64,000 nt of DNA, taken from positions 1 through 64,000 of the IMG/VR virus record IMGVR_UViG_3300042935_001483; one strand, written 5' to 3'. Position 1 is the stretch's first letter. Every line of letters begins with the position of its first letter. This DNA comes from a virus. Below the pieces are notes generated by a model. It saw nothing but the letters and a program-made list of their open reading frames with translations. It was not told the DNA's origin and did not search any database. The translations under genes were made by a program, and so were the position numbers. Below, piece after piece: positions 33,071 through 42,321 of the stretch.

Positions 33071-35005
33071 TTATTTGGTTGCGACTATAAATCCCCCACC
33101 GGCGTGCAGATGCTTTATGGTATATTTGAATCCAGACCCGCGCAACAATGCCAATAATATTGCAACTTCTTTGTCTATGGTTTGACCACCCTGCAAGTGA
33201 TATTCAACCAATATTGTTCCAATTTTATCCAGATCTTCTTTCTGCATGCTATCAAAAAATGGATATTCGCCACCTTCTATGTCCATTTTCATCAAATCTA
33301 TATGATCAATATTATTTTCCTTGATAAAAGTGCGAAATGAAATTCCTTGTATTTTGTGAGAAACAACCAAACTATTTTGATGATTTTTCTTGATTGATCC
33401 TATGGTAGAATTGCTAGGATCTATGAAAAACTCCAATTCACCATCTTTATCACACAATGCTTTGTCTATTATAATCAATTCATCCGATGTATATGTATCT
33501 CTCAATGTTTTCAATGCTTGTGTGTTTGGTTCTATTGCATATATCTTTTTGCATTTGGCTACATACTTGATATATTCAACCCAAATACCAGCGTTGGCAC
33601 CAACATCAACAACGGTATTAAACTCTTTTCCTTTCAAATATTCATTGTATTCACCGTCTACAAAAAACTCCATATAGTTATTATATGTTGGGGTGATATT
33701 ATTCTTTGTTTTCAGTACTGGCTTTTCTACATTGACAGTTCGTATTCTGAAATCTTTGGAGTGTAATAAATTTTCTCCACTATATACCTCAACAGTCATT
33801 CCACCAAAACGGATATCTGTTTCAAAATCTCTATAACTCTTGTGTACAGGAATAATCCAATAAGTTAGATTGGCGTTCAAAATTTCATGTTGTGCTGCAT
33901 ACAACACCGTTTTTGAGTCTATGTCCTTTACAGACACAATTGCATTTTTAATATCGTGTTTGGATACATATTCAATCTTGTTTTCCGAACGGTCGTATCC
34001 TATCTTGATATCTTCTTGTTTTTCTATAAATTCTGGCATAATATTGTTTGGTTTAATTTTTAAAGAGTTTAGTATTTTTGAGCAGTTGTCTTGCATACTT
34101 TCAAAATTGAGATAGTTTATATTTTCGTATTTGTCATACATTCCAAGATACACTGGTAGATTATATATCAACGACGCAACATTGAACGATATAGCTTCTC
34201 TAATCACAAGAGGACTTGTTTCTTTATCATGTATGGTTCCTCGCGAAGTGAATAGAAAAAGATCCGCAATTTGATAAAAATTTTCAACATCTTTACGTTC
34301 GTTCCACCACACACAATTGCTCGGAAAATCTTTCATCAATGGTTCCCAATAAAACTTAAAATTATCCGCCTGATTGCCGATGAAATGAAACTGGACTGGA
34401 TAGTCCTTCAACATCTTAGCATACTTAATTATCTCAGCTTGATTTTTTCTTGGAGTAAATAATCCAACATTTATAATATGTTTCTTATTTGGGTCAAGTC
34501 CAAGTACCTTCAACGCTTCCGCTCGAGGCTTTCTTGGCTTAATTACTATTGGATATTCACACACATCCATTGCTACATCCAATGATTTCAAAGATTCAAG
34601 TTGATACTTGCTTACGAACAGTATCTTATCAGGGAAAAATGTTTTATTTCTTGCGTCGAAACTGCTGTCGTGGGATGTTTCAATTATTTTGTATTTTCTG
34701 TTTTTGTCATACAATTTTACTGCCAAATTGCCATCCATGAAATATTCTGGCATTTCTTCCAAATGAACAATTTCCGGATTTATTCGGTCTATGATATTCG
34801 GAAGATTCATTTTATCTTCACCAAGTTCTATGAATCTGTTTCCAAGAATCTCCTTTATTTGGTTTCTTTGAACAGTAAAGCCGCCATGATTTGAGTATTC
34901 AACACAATAAATTTCATGATCTTTGTGTAAAACTTGTATTTTCTTAAGCAAGAACTGGGGACATCCACCGGTTGAAAGGTGAGGTGCTATATAAAGAATC
35001 TTCAT
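33071..35005 (-). CDS. GT4 glycosyltransferase fused to FkbM-type methyltransferase
   Basis: 644 residues. Residues 1-310: GT-B glycosyltransferase (KILYIAPHLSTGGCPQFLL; HIINVGLFTPRKNQAEIIKYAKML; LFLFTSRG and ETSPLVIREAISFNV near 255-285). Residues about 330-430: a beta-rich linker similar in style to the mid-domain of the gene at 24924-27044. Residues about 450-644: FkbM methyltransferase (NTVVDVGANAGIWVEYI, YAIEPNTQALKTL, LMKMDIEGGEYPFF). FkbM enzymes O-methylate sugars. It is the first gene of the cassette in transcription order and so is the likely beginning of its message, but no motif of the common type is found before its ATG. Confidence 0.85.
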   Translation of the reverse strand: MKILYIAPHLSTGGCPQFLLKKIQVLHKDHEIYCVEYSNHGGFTVQRNQIKEILGNRFIELGEDKMNLPNIIDRINPEIVHLEEMPEYFMDGNLAVKLYDKNRKYKIIETSHDSSFDARNKTFFPDKILFVSKYQLESLKSLDVAMDVCEYPIVIKPRKPRAEALKVLGLDPNKKHIINVGLFTPRKNQAEIIKYAKMLKDYPVQFHFIGNQADNFKFYWEPLMKDFPSNCVWWNERKDVENFYQIADLFLFTSRGTIHDKETSPLVIREAISFNVASLIYNLPVYLGMYDKYENINYLNFESMQDNCSKILNSLKIKPNNIMPEFIEKQEDIKIGYDRSENKIEYVSKHDIKNAIVSVKDIDSKTVLYAAQHEILNANLTYWIIPVHKSYRDFETDIRFGGMTVEVYSGENLLHSKDFRIRTVNVEKPVLKTKNNITPTYNNYMEFFVDGEYNEYLKGKEFNTVVDVGANAGIWVEYIKYVAKCKKIYAIEPNTQALKTLRDTYTSDELIIIDKALCDKDGELEFFIDPSNSTIGSIKKNHQNSLVVSHKIQGISFRTFIKENNIDHIDLMKMDIEGGEYPFFDSMQKEDLDKIGTILVEYHLQGGQTIDKEVAILLALLRGSGFKYTIKHLHAGGGFIVATK

Positions 35006-35035
35006 AACCGTATATTAGGATATTTATTTATTATG

Positions 35036-35677
35036 TCAATTTTTTTCTTTTAAAATTTCATTTATTTTTTCGTTCACTTTTTTCAATTCTTTTTCGGCGG
35101 TTTTTATTTTTTTAAGGCAAGTGGACCAATCTTTTTGAATACGTTCTTTCAATTCTCCTCTCGCTTCATTGCTCCATTCCTCCACCATGCCGGTTTGGTT
35201 TGCCCACGTGAGAATTTTTGAATCATCACTTTCAAGATAATCCTTACTTTCTCGTAGTTTTTGTTTAATGTCGGCTAAATATGAAATTTCGTTCTCAATC
35301 ATTTTTTTAGTTTCATACAATTTGAATTGTCCTTTTATTCTAAGAGATGTTTCTTCTTCGGAAACACAATCAAGACATTTTTTGGTTTTATGAAACATCT
35401 TTCTGTCTTGCTTCGTACCCCATCGTATTTCTCTTCCACAGCAAGAGCATTTATCATCAACCTCGTCTCGTATTATATCCATCACTCGCGTAACAGAGCG
35501 TGGGCCGGTCGCAGTTTGTATCCACTGCTTGCCGCTCGAATCGGACCATTTTTCTCCCTCTTTACGGATTATATATTTGTCATGATCTCCGGTATATCCG
35601 ACTTGTAAAAATGGTCGCTCATTATTCAAATATGAGCGAACTATATCTATGTTTGATGTATTTTTTGCGTGTTTCAT
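35036..35677 (-). CDS. Conserved phage protein with treble-clef-like cysteines, unknown function
   Basis: 213 residues from the ATG at 35677 (MKHAKNTSNIDIVRSYL), supported by AAAGG eight bases upstream. Sequence order: N-terminal GEKWSDSSGKQWIQ segment, then RVMDIIRDEVDDKCSCCGREIRWGTKQD with a second pair KKCLDC, a probable zinc-binding site, then a long charged helix. I associate this arrangement with a conserved T4-like phage family of unknown function. No nuclease motif is obvious. It lies between the sugar cassette and the multi-enzyme protein. Confidence 0.6.
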   Translation of the reverse strand: MKHAKNTSNIDIVRSYLNNERPFLQVGYTGDHDKYIIRKEGEKWSDSSGKQWIQTATGPRSVTRVMDIIRDEVDDKCSCCGREIRWGTKQDRKMFHKTKKCLDCVSEEETSLRIKGQFKLYETKKMIENEISYLADIKQKLRESKDYLESDDSKILTWANQTGMVEEWSNEARGELKERIQKDWSTCLKKIKTAEKELKKVNEKINEILKEKN

Positions 35678-35734
35678 ATATAACCTTTTACATATATATG
35701 CGTAAACTCGCACAATAATTGGACAAGAATATTA

Positions 35735-38700
35735 TTATATGGATATTCCCAATATAGTTTTAGCCGCTTTTTGAATTGGAGCATATTCTTCTGGTTCCAA
35801 CCCCGCTTGAGCAAGACCTTCCTTGGCTCTTTCCAGTGCTTTTACTTGAACATCTTTTGGTAGAGTCTTCATGAGTGTCAGCAATCCAACATAACTTCTA
35901 AAGTTTTCAATATCTTGACCACTTGGCTTGCGTTTAAAAATAAGCTCAAATACTTTATTTACGCTGTTGATACGATCTTCCGGTTTGCTTTCGCTGGCAG
36001 CAATGTCGGTATAAACATCTACTTTTTTACCTTGATAGTCCATGTTCTTGGCTACAAGACGATATGCCTTGCGCACACCGGCATGACCAGAACCGCTTGT
36101 ATTGAGTGTATATTCTGCCGGTAGAGCGTGTGTAACATTGACTGATACAACACTCTTGCCTTTGGCATCAACCAAACTCTTCAACTGACCAGATTGTATC
36201 TTGAGTGCAGTTGAGTTGGTGACATATACTGCATTTGGTAGTGCGGTTGCTGCTCGTGTCAGACCACGCAACAAAATGGCTCCTGCCAATCCTTTGATTC
36301 CGGTGGTCAAATCTTGCCATGGAGAATCTTTGATAAACTTGTTCCATTCAGATGGTTTTTCAAATCCCTGTGGATCAAGTGTCATTTCATCTCCTTCAAA
36401 GTCAATTTGTACTACTTGTTTTACTGGAGCATAATACCACAATGTGACTGTTTGACCGGCCAAAGCACGTTGATTTTTTGTACGACCAACATAATAAAAA
36501 TTCTTACTTACTTTATTTTTTGATGTTGCATTCCATTCAACTTTCTTGTCATCAATGCTATCTAAGTATGCTTCCATTGTGTCCAACTTTTCTTTTGGCA
36601 CAATCACATCAATATCTCCAAAAGCGGACTTGTATTTAGCCAAATCTTTATATTTTTCATCGCCGCTCATTAGATACTGAGAACTTCCATTGAAAACAAA
36701 TCCGTTTTCAATATATGGATTATTTTTCTTCCAAAAACCCACCTTACTATTTAGTGCATAAACAAGTTCTTTCACATCACCAGATACAGCGGAACGAATG
36801 TCTTTACCGTGTGGATCAACAATCTTGAGTTTGGTGGTGGCTTGGGCTGGTTGACCATTTACGGTCTTTGACGTTTTGTCATCTACAGCAGCAACAGATT
36901 GACCAGATTCATTCAATAATGCAATTTCTTCTCTGATCAGTTGCATTGCCAATTCCATGCCAAGATTAGCATCATGTTTTATCTTTTCAATATTTTTCAT
37001 AGCTTCTGGTGTTGCTGCTTTTTCTAATTTTTTTGCAGTGCTTGCTGATTTCATATTTTTTATGAATGTATCTAGCACATATTTTACAAATTCTTCTCTG
37101 GATTTAAATGTTGTTCCATTCTTTGATACAACAACTCCTTTATCAAATGCTCTATTATTATCAAGTGCTTTACTCAAAGCAACCACGGTTTCGCATTTTT
37201 TCTTTAATGATGGATCATTTGCATCCAATCCATAATAGCCTTGTAATGCTGATGAATTTATTTTTGAAACACCAGCAAGGTTGCCATAGAACTTCAATAT
37301 ATCCAAAAATACTTGATTTGGATTAAAGAACACATGCTTTGAGTTTGTTTTGATCAGAGATGACGCAACCTTATTATCTATCGTATTTACATACGGATTG
37401 GTATTTGATCCCAACACAACATTAAGAGCATCGGATAATGCACTCAATAGATTTCCAGTAACAAATCCTTTTAGTCCTTTTTCTGGAGTTGTTCTAATTT
37501 TTGTCCAGTCCGATGATACTTTATACGACAAAACCAAATCAACTTGAATTTTTTCACCACCAACGTTGAATATTAAATATCCTGTACCAAAGTCTTTATC
37601 TTGAAAGTTTGGATATATATAACTTGGTTTTTTTTCTTGAATAAATTGAATAATCTTTTCCGAATATTTTTTATTAGATGCTAGTTGTGATGTTCTATCA
37701 TTGGTTTCTTCTGGTAATATAATTTGAATATCTATATCACCATATTCTACATCATCTTTTTCCAAATCTTGTTTATAATACATTGCTGAACCTACTGGTC
37801 CATTGGATTCTATTGGAGGAAGATTTGAATATGCATTAAATTCTGATACAAATTTATCCATTGCACTCAAAATATTTGATACTTTCTTTGGAGTTATAAT
37901 AGTTGATTGTGTAGCAGTGGATCTCCAACCACCTTCACCAAACATTTCTTTTTCCATTTCATTTATAACTTCCTCAGCAAAGTTTATATATGGATTAACT
38001 TCTGATACCGGCGCTGGCTTGTTTGCTATGAGAGTATTCCAAATTTCTTCTTTATCTTTGTTGCCGACCGGTGGAAGATTTTTCAAGAATGATTCTTTAT
38101 CATTGTTCATCAAAAATTCACGCATTTTTGTGCCACTTACATTCACTGTGGTAGTTCTTTCAACACCAATTTTTTTAATTTTATTAGCAGCCAACAACTC
38201 TGGGTATTTTTTTAAATCTTCGTCTTTAAAATTTATTTCAACATCATCTTTGTCAGAATACAAATTTATGGTTGGCATATCTGCGGCGTCTTGAGTCAAT
38301 CTTTGTTCCAACCATCCAAGTTCATGCATAATAGCTCGAACAGGAGAATCAACAAATTTTACTTTTACATTTTTTGGCAAAGATGGAATAAACACATCAC
38401 TCCATAGTTTCACAAAGTCATCTCCCTTTATAGGAAACTCACCCTTCTTTATTCTATCAGAAGATGATGTATAAACAATGACTCGATCATTTTCATTGGC
38501 TGCTTTTTCAATAAGCTTCCAGTGACCAATGTGCAATGGCTTGCCAGCAATTGGAATAAGACCAAGAGTTTTGTTGGTTGATCCCAACAAACCTTGTTTG
38601 GATGTCATCAAACGAATTGTATCATGAATATCATCTTTTATTTGAACAATGTTCTTTTTGTCACCAGCAATTTGTTGTAGAGCATCAAAGAACTTATTTA

Positions 38701-39655
38701 ACTTTGGTTGATTCTTGGCAACATAAAAATTTGAATCTGAAATAACATCTTCTTCGGATTTTCCTTCAGTACCAATTGCAGCAAAAATATTTTGTATCAA
38801 TGCTCTGATTTGTTGAAAGTATGCTGAAGCGGCTTCTGGTTCAAGTTTATATGCGTCCTTCTTTGCACCACGAACTCCAGCATCATATTGATCGGCTTGC
38901 ACCAACTTGAAGAACTCTCCATTATCAAGCTTCATTACCACACCTTCTGTTGTGCCACCCAATGTAGATGGAACAGCAAGAATAGCCTCAGAAAATTTTG
39001 TTACAACATCGGTCGGATTGGTCCAGTCAGTATTTGTTAGTTTTGATCCAAACAAAGGATTTTTTAACAGATTTTCTTTAGTCAATTTTCCTTGAAAGAA
39101 GATGGGAAATGATGATATTTCCAACAAGTCTGCCATCTTTTTCACAGATTCATAATCTGTTATTTCTTGTTTTGGAATGGTGTGCAAATCTCCACCAACC
39201 ACACGATACTGCACTTGACCATAACTTCTCAAAAACAAGCCACCCTTGTTGACATATGTACGAGTTAATGTATCTTTGTTTTGAGCAAACTCAACACTAA
39301 ACTCAGTACTCTTTGGAATGCTGTTAATCTTATTGTTTATCTTGGACAAATGATCAAATATCATGGAATATTGACCAATACCAACAGAAGATTGAGATAT
39401 ATCACCTTTTTCTTTATCATTCAAATGCGCAAACTCTTTGGCATACAATACAGTTCCTTTATATGCCACAACCCAATTCTTGGTATAATCTGCTTTATCA
39501 ACTTGCTGTGTACGTACCAATGTTAGTTTTGTTCCATCTACCTTTTCGGTGATGACCATGTTCTGACTTAGTATTTCATTGGCTCTTTTTAGACGCAGTG
39601 ACTCTGTTTTTGGTTCAAAAATATACTTTTTTAGGTTTTTTATAGAAATGTCCAT
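35735..39655 (-). CDS. Multi-enzyme protein: ligase-like, HIGH-motif nucleotidylyltransferase and two Pol-beta-type nucleotidyltransferases
   Basis: 1306 residues from the ATG at 39655; a GTG 24 bases upstream lies before the TATA-type motif (39669-39677), so the ATG is preferred. Four modules: (1) 1-270, RNA/DNA-ligase-like, with TEKVDG (Lys38), FSVEFAQ, EGVVMK (237-242) and EFFKLVQ (Lys250); (2) 362-545, nucleotidylyltransferase of the NMNAT/cytidylyltransferase class, GKPLHIGH (371-378) and VSGTKMREFL (506-515); (3) 612-870, NTase with GS (622-623), DID (640-642) and Asp706; (4) 985-1200, NTase with GSS (990-992), DID (1014-1016) and Asp1085. Helices ending INE (566) and QLIREEIALLNE (905-916) precede modules 3 and 4, like the head-targeting signals. 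Possible packaged RNA-repair/nucleotide polyprotein. Confidence 0.85.
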   Translation of the reverse strand: MDISIKNLKKYIFEPKTESLRLKRANEILSQNMVITEKVDGTKLTLVRTQQVDKADYTKNWVVAYKGTVLYAKEFAHLNDKEKGDISQSSVGIGQYSMIFDHLSKINNKINSIPKSTEFSVEFAQNKDTLTRTYVNKGGLFLRSYGQVQYRVVGGDLHTIPKQEITDYESVKKMADLLEISSFPIFFQGKLTKENLLKNPLFGSKLTNTDWTNPTDVVTKFSEAILAVPSTLGGTTEGVVMKLDNGEFFKLVQADQYDAGVRGAKKDAYKLEPEAASAYFQQIRALIQNIFAAIGTEGKSEEDVISDSNFYVAKNQPKLNKFFDALQQIAGDKKNIVQIKDDIHDTIRLMTSKQGLLGSTNKTLGLIPIAGKPLHIGHWKLIEKAANENDRVIVYTSSSDRIKKGEFPIKGDDFVKLWSDVFIPSLPKNVKVKFVDSPVRAIMHELGWLEQRLTQDAADMPTINLYSDKDDVEINFKDEDLKKYPELLAANKIKKIGVERTTTVNVSGTKMREFLMNNDKESFLKNLPPVGNKDKEEIWNTLIANKPAPVSEVNPYINFAEEVINEMEKEMFGEGGWRSTATQSTIITPKKVSNILSAMDKFVSEFNAYSNLPPIESNGPVGSAMYYKQDLEKDDVEYGDIDIQIILPEETNDRTSQLASNKKYSEKIIQFIQEKKPSYIYPNFQDKDFGTGYLIFNVGGEKIQVDLVLSYKVSSDWTKIRTTPEKGLKGFVTGNLLSALSDALNVVLGSNTNPYVNTIDNKVASSLIKTNSKHVFFNPNQVFLDILKFYGNLAGVSKINSSALQGYYGLDANDPSLKKKCETVVALSKALDNNRAFDKGVVVSKNGTTFKSREEFVKYVLDTFIKNMKSASTAKKLEKAATPEAMKNIEKIKHDANLGMELAMQLIREEIALLNESGQSVAAVDDKTSKTVNGQPAQATTKLKIVDPHGKDIRSAVSGDVKELVYALNSKVGFWKKNNPYIENGFVFNGSSQYLMSGDEKYKDLAKYKSAFGDIDVIVPKEKLDTMEAYLDSIDDKKVEWNATSKNKVSKNFYYVGRTKNQRALAGQTVTLWYYAPVKQVVQIDFEGDEMTLDPQGFEKPSEWNKFIKDSPWQDLTTGIKGLAGAILLRGLTRAATALPNAVYVTNSTALKIQSGQLKSLVDAKGKSVVSVNVTHALPAEYTLNTSGSGHAGVRKAYRLVAKNMDYQGKKVDVYTDIAASESKPEDRINSVNKVFELIFKRKPSGQDIENFRSYVGLLTLMKTLPKDVQVKALERAKEGLAQAGLEPEEYAPIQKAAKTILGISI

Positions 39656-39668
39656 GCTTATAAGTATA

Positions 39669-39677
39669 TATAAATAC
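39669..39677 (-). promoter_or_regulatory. GTATTTATA motif upstream of the multi-enzyme gene
   Basis: Coding-strand GTATTTATA, 13 bases before the ATG at 39655, a one-base variant of the common motif. Its position supports the ATG over the upstream GTG. Confidence 0.35.
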
Positions 39678-39712
39678 ACAAATATAGCTTCAAAAATAAA
39701 GGATACGTTATA

Positions 39713-41980
39713 TTAGTAAGGATAATATCCTCCGTCAATAATACTTGATGTGAATGAAGTGCCACTCGTACCAGCCGTACCAGTAAACCCACTTGTTCCG
39801 GACGTGCCAGTAAATCCGCTCGTACCAGTAAACCCGCTCGTACCAGCCGTACCACTTAGTCCACTGGTGCCAGCTATATCTGTCATTATTCCACCCGTCA
39901 ATACCAATCCATTTGGATCAATAAATACATTATTCTTGAGCGGCATGAATTTTTTATTATAAGTAAATGTATATGAATTTTCTCCATATGCTAGACCACC
40001 TTTGACATCATACAACTCAGCTTCTATTTCATACAATTCGTTTGCCGTGGACGGTTTTATAGGAACCTTGATTGCAAAACTGTCCACCGAATAATCGATA
40101 TTCATATGTGGTTTTAAATCAATTGAAGATATATACCAATTTCCATACGAAGGCACCAGTATTATTGTTCCAAAAGTTTCTGTGTCCGAAAAGAACGTAT
40201 TCTCATACAGCTCATTTGCGCCATAACTATATGAATTATCCACATATCCAATCAAAGTTTTGTTTTTTCCACTAATATAATAAACATAAAGTTTGGATGA
40301 ATCCACGTTGGTTGGAAATGCTTTCACTTTCATACTAAATCTATAAAGTGAATTGGCACGCAGTTTGATAGAATTGCTGTCATGCGCAGTTCCACTCAAT
40401 AGATTTTCTTGAGAATTGGTATATGCAGAAAGTGGTGATATTCCCGTTATTCCCATATATGACGCCGTTGGCATAGGAGCATAATTTATGAAGGCATCTG
40501 CGTTACCATACCAATATGAACTTGGTAGTAGATTATAAGAAACATATGTAGAATTTAAAGACGCGGCGTCTGTATTATCTTTGTATATAACATAATCGAA
40601 AAGATTGGAATTATCACCATGTCCTATGACAGCACCATCTATCAAAAGAGTATTGTCTTGGTAAAATGTACATCCACCAGAAATAAACCAGTGCTTGTTC
40701 ATAAACGCTTGACTATAAAATCCAGAGGGATTTCCCCTGATCGCATTATCAAATTTATTGGATATTATAGAACTATCGGCATATATCCTACCCTGTGTTA
40801 AAAGCCGCTTGGATTCTGGCGTATCAAGTTTTCTACCATATATCTTGTATGAATCCAATGCACCACACAAAACTCTGGTATTGTTAAACTCTATATTTAC
40901 CAACGATGCCATATAAGTTGAACCAGATATCGTAGCTCTTGGAATCTCTATGGGAATGTTGTTATAAAATATTTCAAATTCACCATCAGTGATACTCAGT
41001 GCATAAAAATTATTTTTATGAAAAACTGTTTGTTTATAAGGATTGTCATTTACTGCAAATCCTTTAATTTTTACCAAATTATTTTTTGAATACGGAGAAT
41101 CTTCATTTGTTCTATTAATAAGTTCAAATACGGTGGTGAATGGTATATTAATCAACAATGAATTTTCATTAACTACTTTTTTTATTGTGGCTATAAAGTC
41201 TGTATTTAATGTTCCTTGATATGGATCTTGATATTCGTCATATTTAAATTTTGTAATTGTTGGATTTTTTAAACGAATTGATTGTCCTTCCATCGATGAA
41301 CTAAACTTGGTTCCTGATTTCCAATGAAGTTGATATATGGCGTCATCAAACTGATAATCATAATCTCCATTATCATTGTGCTTTGGAGATACTGCTACAG
41401 AAGAAAAATTTCCGGATGCCAGTGAGTATGATAATGTTGGATATTTTGCCACTGCATATATTTCCGAACGAATTCGGGTATATGGAGAATCAAAAAATCG
41501 GACTTCCGAATCAGTTTTTCTTGTTGTGTCTATCAAGAAATTTCTATTCCAAATTACCTCGGAAGTTGTCAGCAATCCCATAGACGGTGCAGACACAAGT
41601 GGGAGTTTTTGGTCCACGCTCACTTTGTATGCTTGATCTTTGTAATAAGCAATACTGCCCGTGTAATCAGCCAAATCTACCCCAATAGCTCGTATTTTTA
41701 TATTTCCTATTCCATTTAACGTTGCTTTTTCTATATTTACAAAATAAAGCTTTCCTGTATTGGTTTGTTCAAAAAACCTGGCATTTGTGGGTTTTATTTC
41801 ACTGCAATGAAGCTCGTTTCCATTCGGATCATATGCTTTTACAAATATAGGTTTATTTGGAACAATTAAATTCGTGGGGTTTATTGTGAACGAATTCCGC
41901 CCAGCATTCAACGTTTCGCTGATGTTTGTCAGGAAAAAATATGAATTTGAGTTATATTCCGAATCTAATATTTGTGACAT
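39713..41980 (-). CDS. Large fibre/appendage protein with collagen-like C-terminus
   Basis: 755 residues. The N-terminal half is a beta-rich virion-type structure (SYFFLTNISETLNAGRNSF, then many Tyr/Asn-rich strands). Residues about 430-540 contain a possible carbohydrate- or ligand-binding segment, and 560-680 another beta-sandwich. The C-terminus (about 700-745) has GTSG/GFTG collagen-like triplets and ends GGYYPY, so the trimer shaft lies at the end, the reverse of the fibres at 1-419 and 6178-7176. Probably a tail or head decoration fibre. An ATATTTATC motif is 18 bases before the ATG. Confidence 0.7.
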   Translation of the reverse strand: MSQILDSEYNSNSYFFLTNISETLNAGRNSFTINPTNLIVPNKPIFVKAYDPNGNELHCSEIKPTNARFFEQTNTGKLYFVNIEKATLNGIGNIKIRAIGVDLADYTGSIAYYKDQAYKVSVDQKLPLVSAPSMGLLTTSEVIWNRNFLIDTTRKTDSEVRFFDSPYTRIRSEIYAVAKYPTLSYSLASGNFSSVAVSPKHNDNGDYDYQFDDAIYQLHWKSGTKFSSSMEGQSIRLKNPTITKFKYDEYQDPYQGTLNTDFIATIKKVVNENSLLINIPFTTVFELINRTNEDSPYSKNNLVKIKGFAVNDNPYKQTVFHKNNFYALSITDGEFEIFYNNIPIEIPRATISGSTYMASLVNIEFNNTRVLCGALDSYKIYGRKLDTPESKRLLTQGRIYADSSIISNKFDNAIRGNPSGFYSQAFMNKHWFISGGCTFYQDNTLLIDGAVIGHGDNSNLFDYVIYKDNTDAASLNSTYVSYNLLPSSYWYGNADAFINYAPMPTASYMGITGISPLSAYTNSQENLLSGTAHDSNSIKLRANSLYRFSMKVKAFPTNVDSSKLYVYYISGKNKTLIGYVDNSYSYGANELYENTFFSDTETFGTIILVPSYGNWYISSIDLKPHMNIDYSVDSFAIKVPIKPSTANELYEIEAELYDVKGGLAYGENSYTFTYNKKFMPLKNNVFIDPNGLVLTGGIMTDIAGTSGLSGTAGTSGFTGTSGFTGTSGTSGFTGTAGTSGTSFTSSIIDGGYYPY

Positions 41981-41998
41981 AGGATATATACGCCTATG

Positions 41999-42007
41999 GA
42001 TAAATAT
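41999..42007 (-). promoter_or_regulatory. ATATTTATC motif upstream of 39713-41980
   Basis: Coding-strand ATATTTATC, 18 bases before the ATG at 41980, in the 43-base gap after the small gene 42024-42302. Confidence 0.35.
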
Positions 42008-42023
42008 CTATTAGACCGTGTTA

Positions 42024-42302
42024 TCAGAGACCCATATCGGCCAAATACTCCCTAAATTGCTTGTATAGTTCTAATTCTCTCGGGTCTCCCCCAAACTTGT
42101 ATGGAGTATGTTTTAGATGGTAATAAAGACTGCCCTCTGAAAGCCATTGCAATCTTTGCCATGCTTCGGCTTTATTTCCTATTCCAGATAGAAGAGGCTC
42201 CTTACCATCAAACCACGAATAATATTTCAAAGGTATTTTGTACACCGGTACGGGTGACTTGTTCTTGGCCACAATTTCTTTCAATAAATCTTTTAATTGC
42301 AT
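42024..42302 (-). CDS. Small protein with targeting-like N-terminus
   Basis: 92 residues from the ATG at 42302 (MQLKDLLKEIVAKNKS), chosen to follow the stop of the Mre11-Rad50 fusion (42322) and because an ATATTTATT motif lies 7 bases upstream. The N-terminal helix LKDLLKEI fits the recurrent signal but lacks a clear I/L-x-E end. The remainder (YYSWFDGKEPLL, NKAEAWQRLQWLSEG, LYKQFREYLADMGL) is compact and aromatic-rich. Family not recognised. Confidence 0.55.
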   Translation of the reverse strand: MQLKDLLKEIVAKNKSPVPVYKIPLKYYSWFDGKEPLLSGIGNKAEAWQRLQWLSEGSLYYHLKHTPYKFGGDPRELELYKQFREYLADMGL

Positions 42303-42309
42303 GATATTC

Positions 42310-42318
42310 AATAAATAT
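42310..42318 (-). promoter_or_regulatory. ATATTTATT motif upstream of 42024-42302
   Basis: Coding-strand ATATTTATT, 7 bases before the ATG at 42302, just after the stop of the fusion gene. Confidence 0.35.
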
Positions 42319-42321
42319 GAC

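Noticed and set aside
39656-39679. GTG start for the multi-enzyme gene, adding eight residues
   Set aside because: The upstream motif at 39669-39677 would lie inside the gene; the extra residues YLYILIS are only AT-rich spacer.
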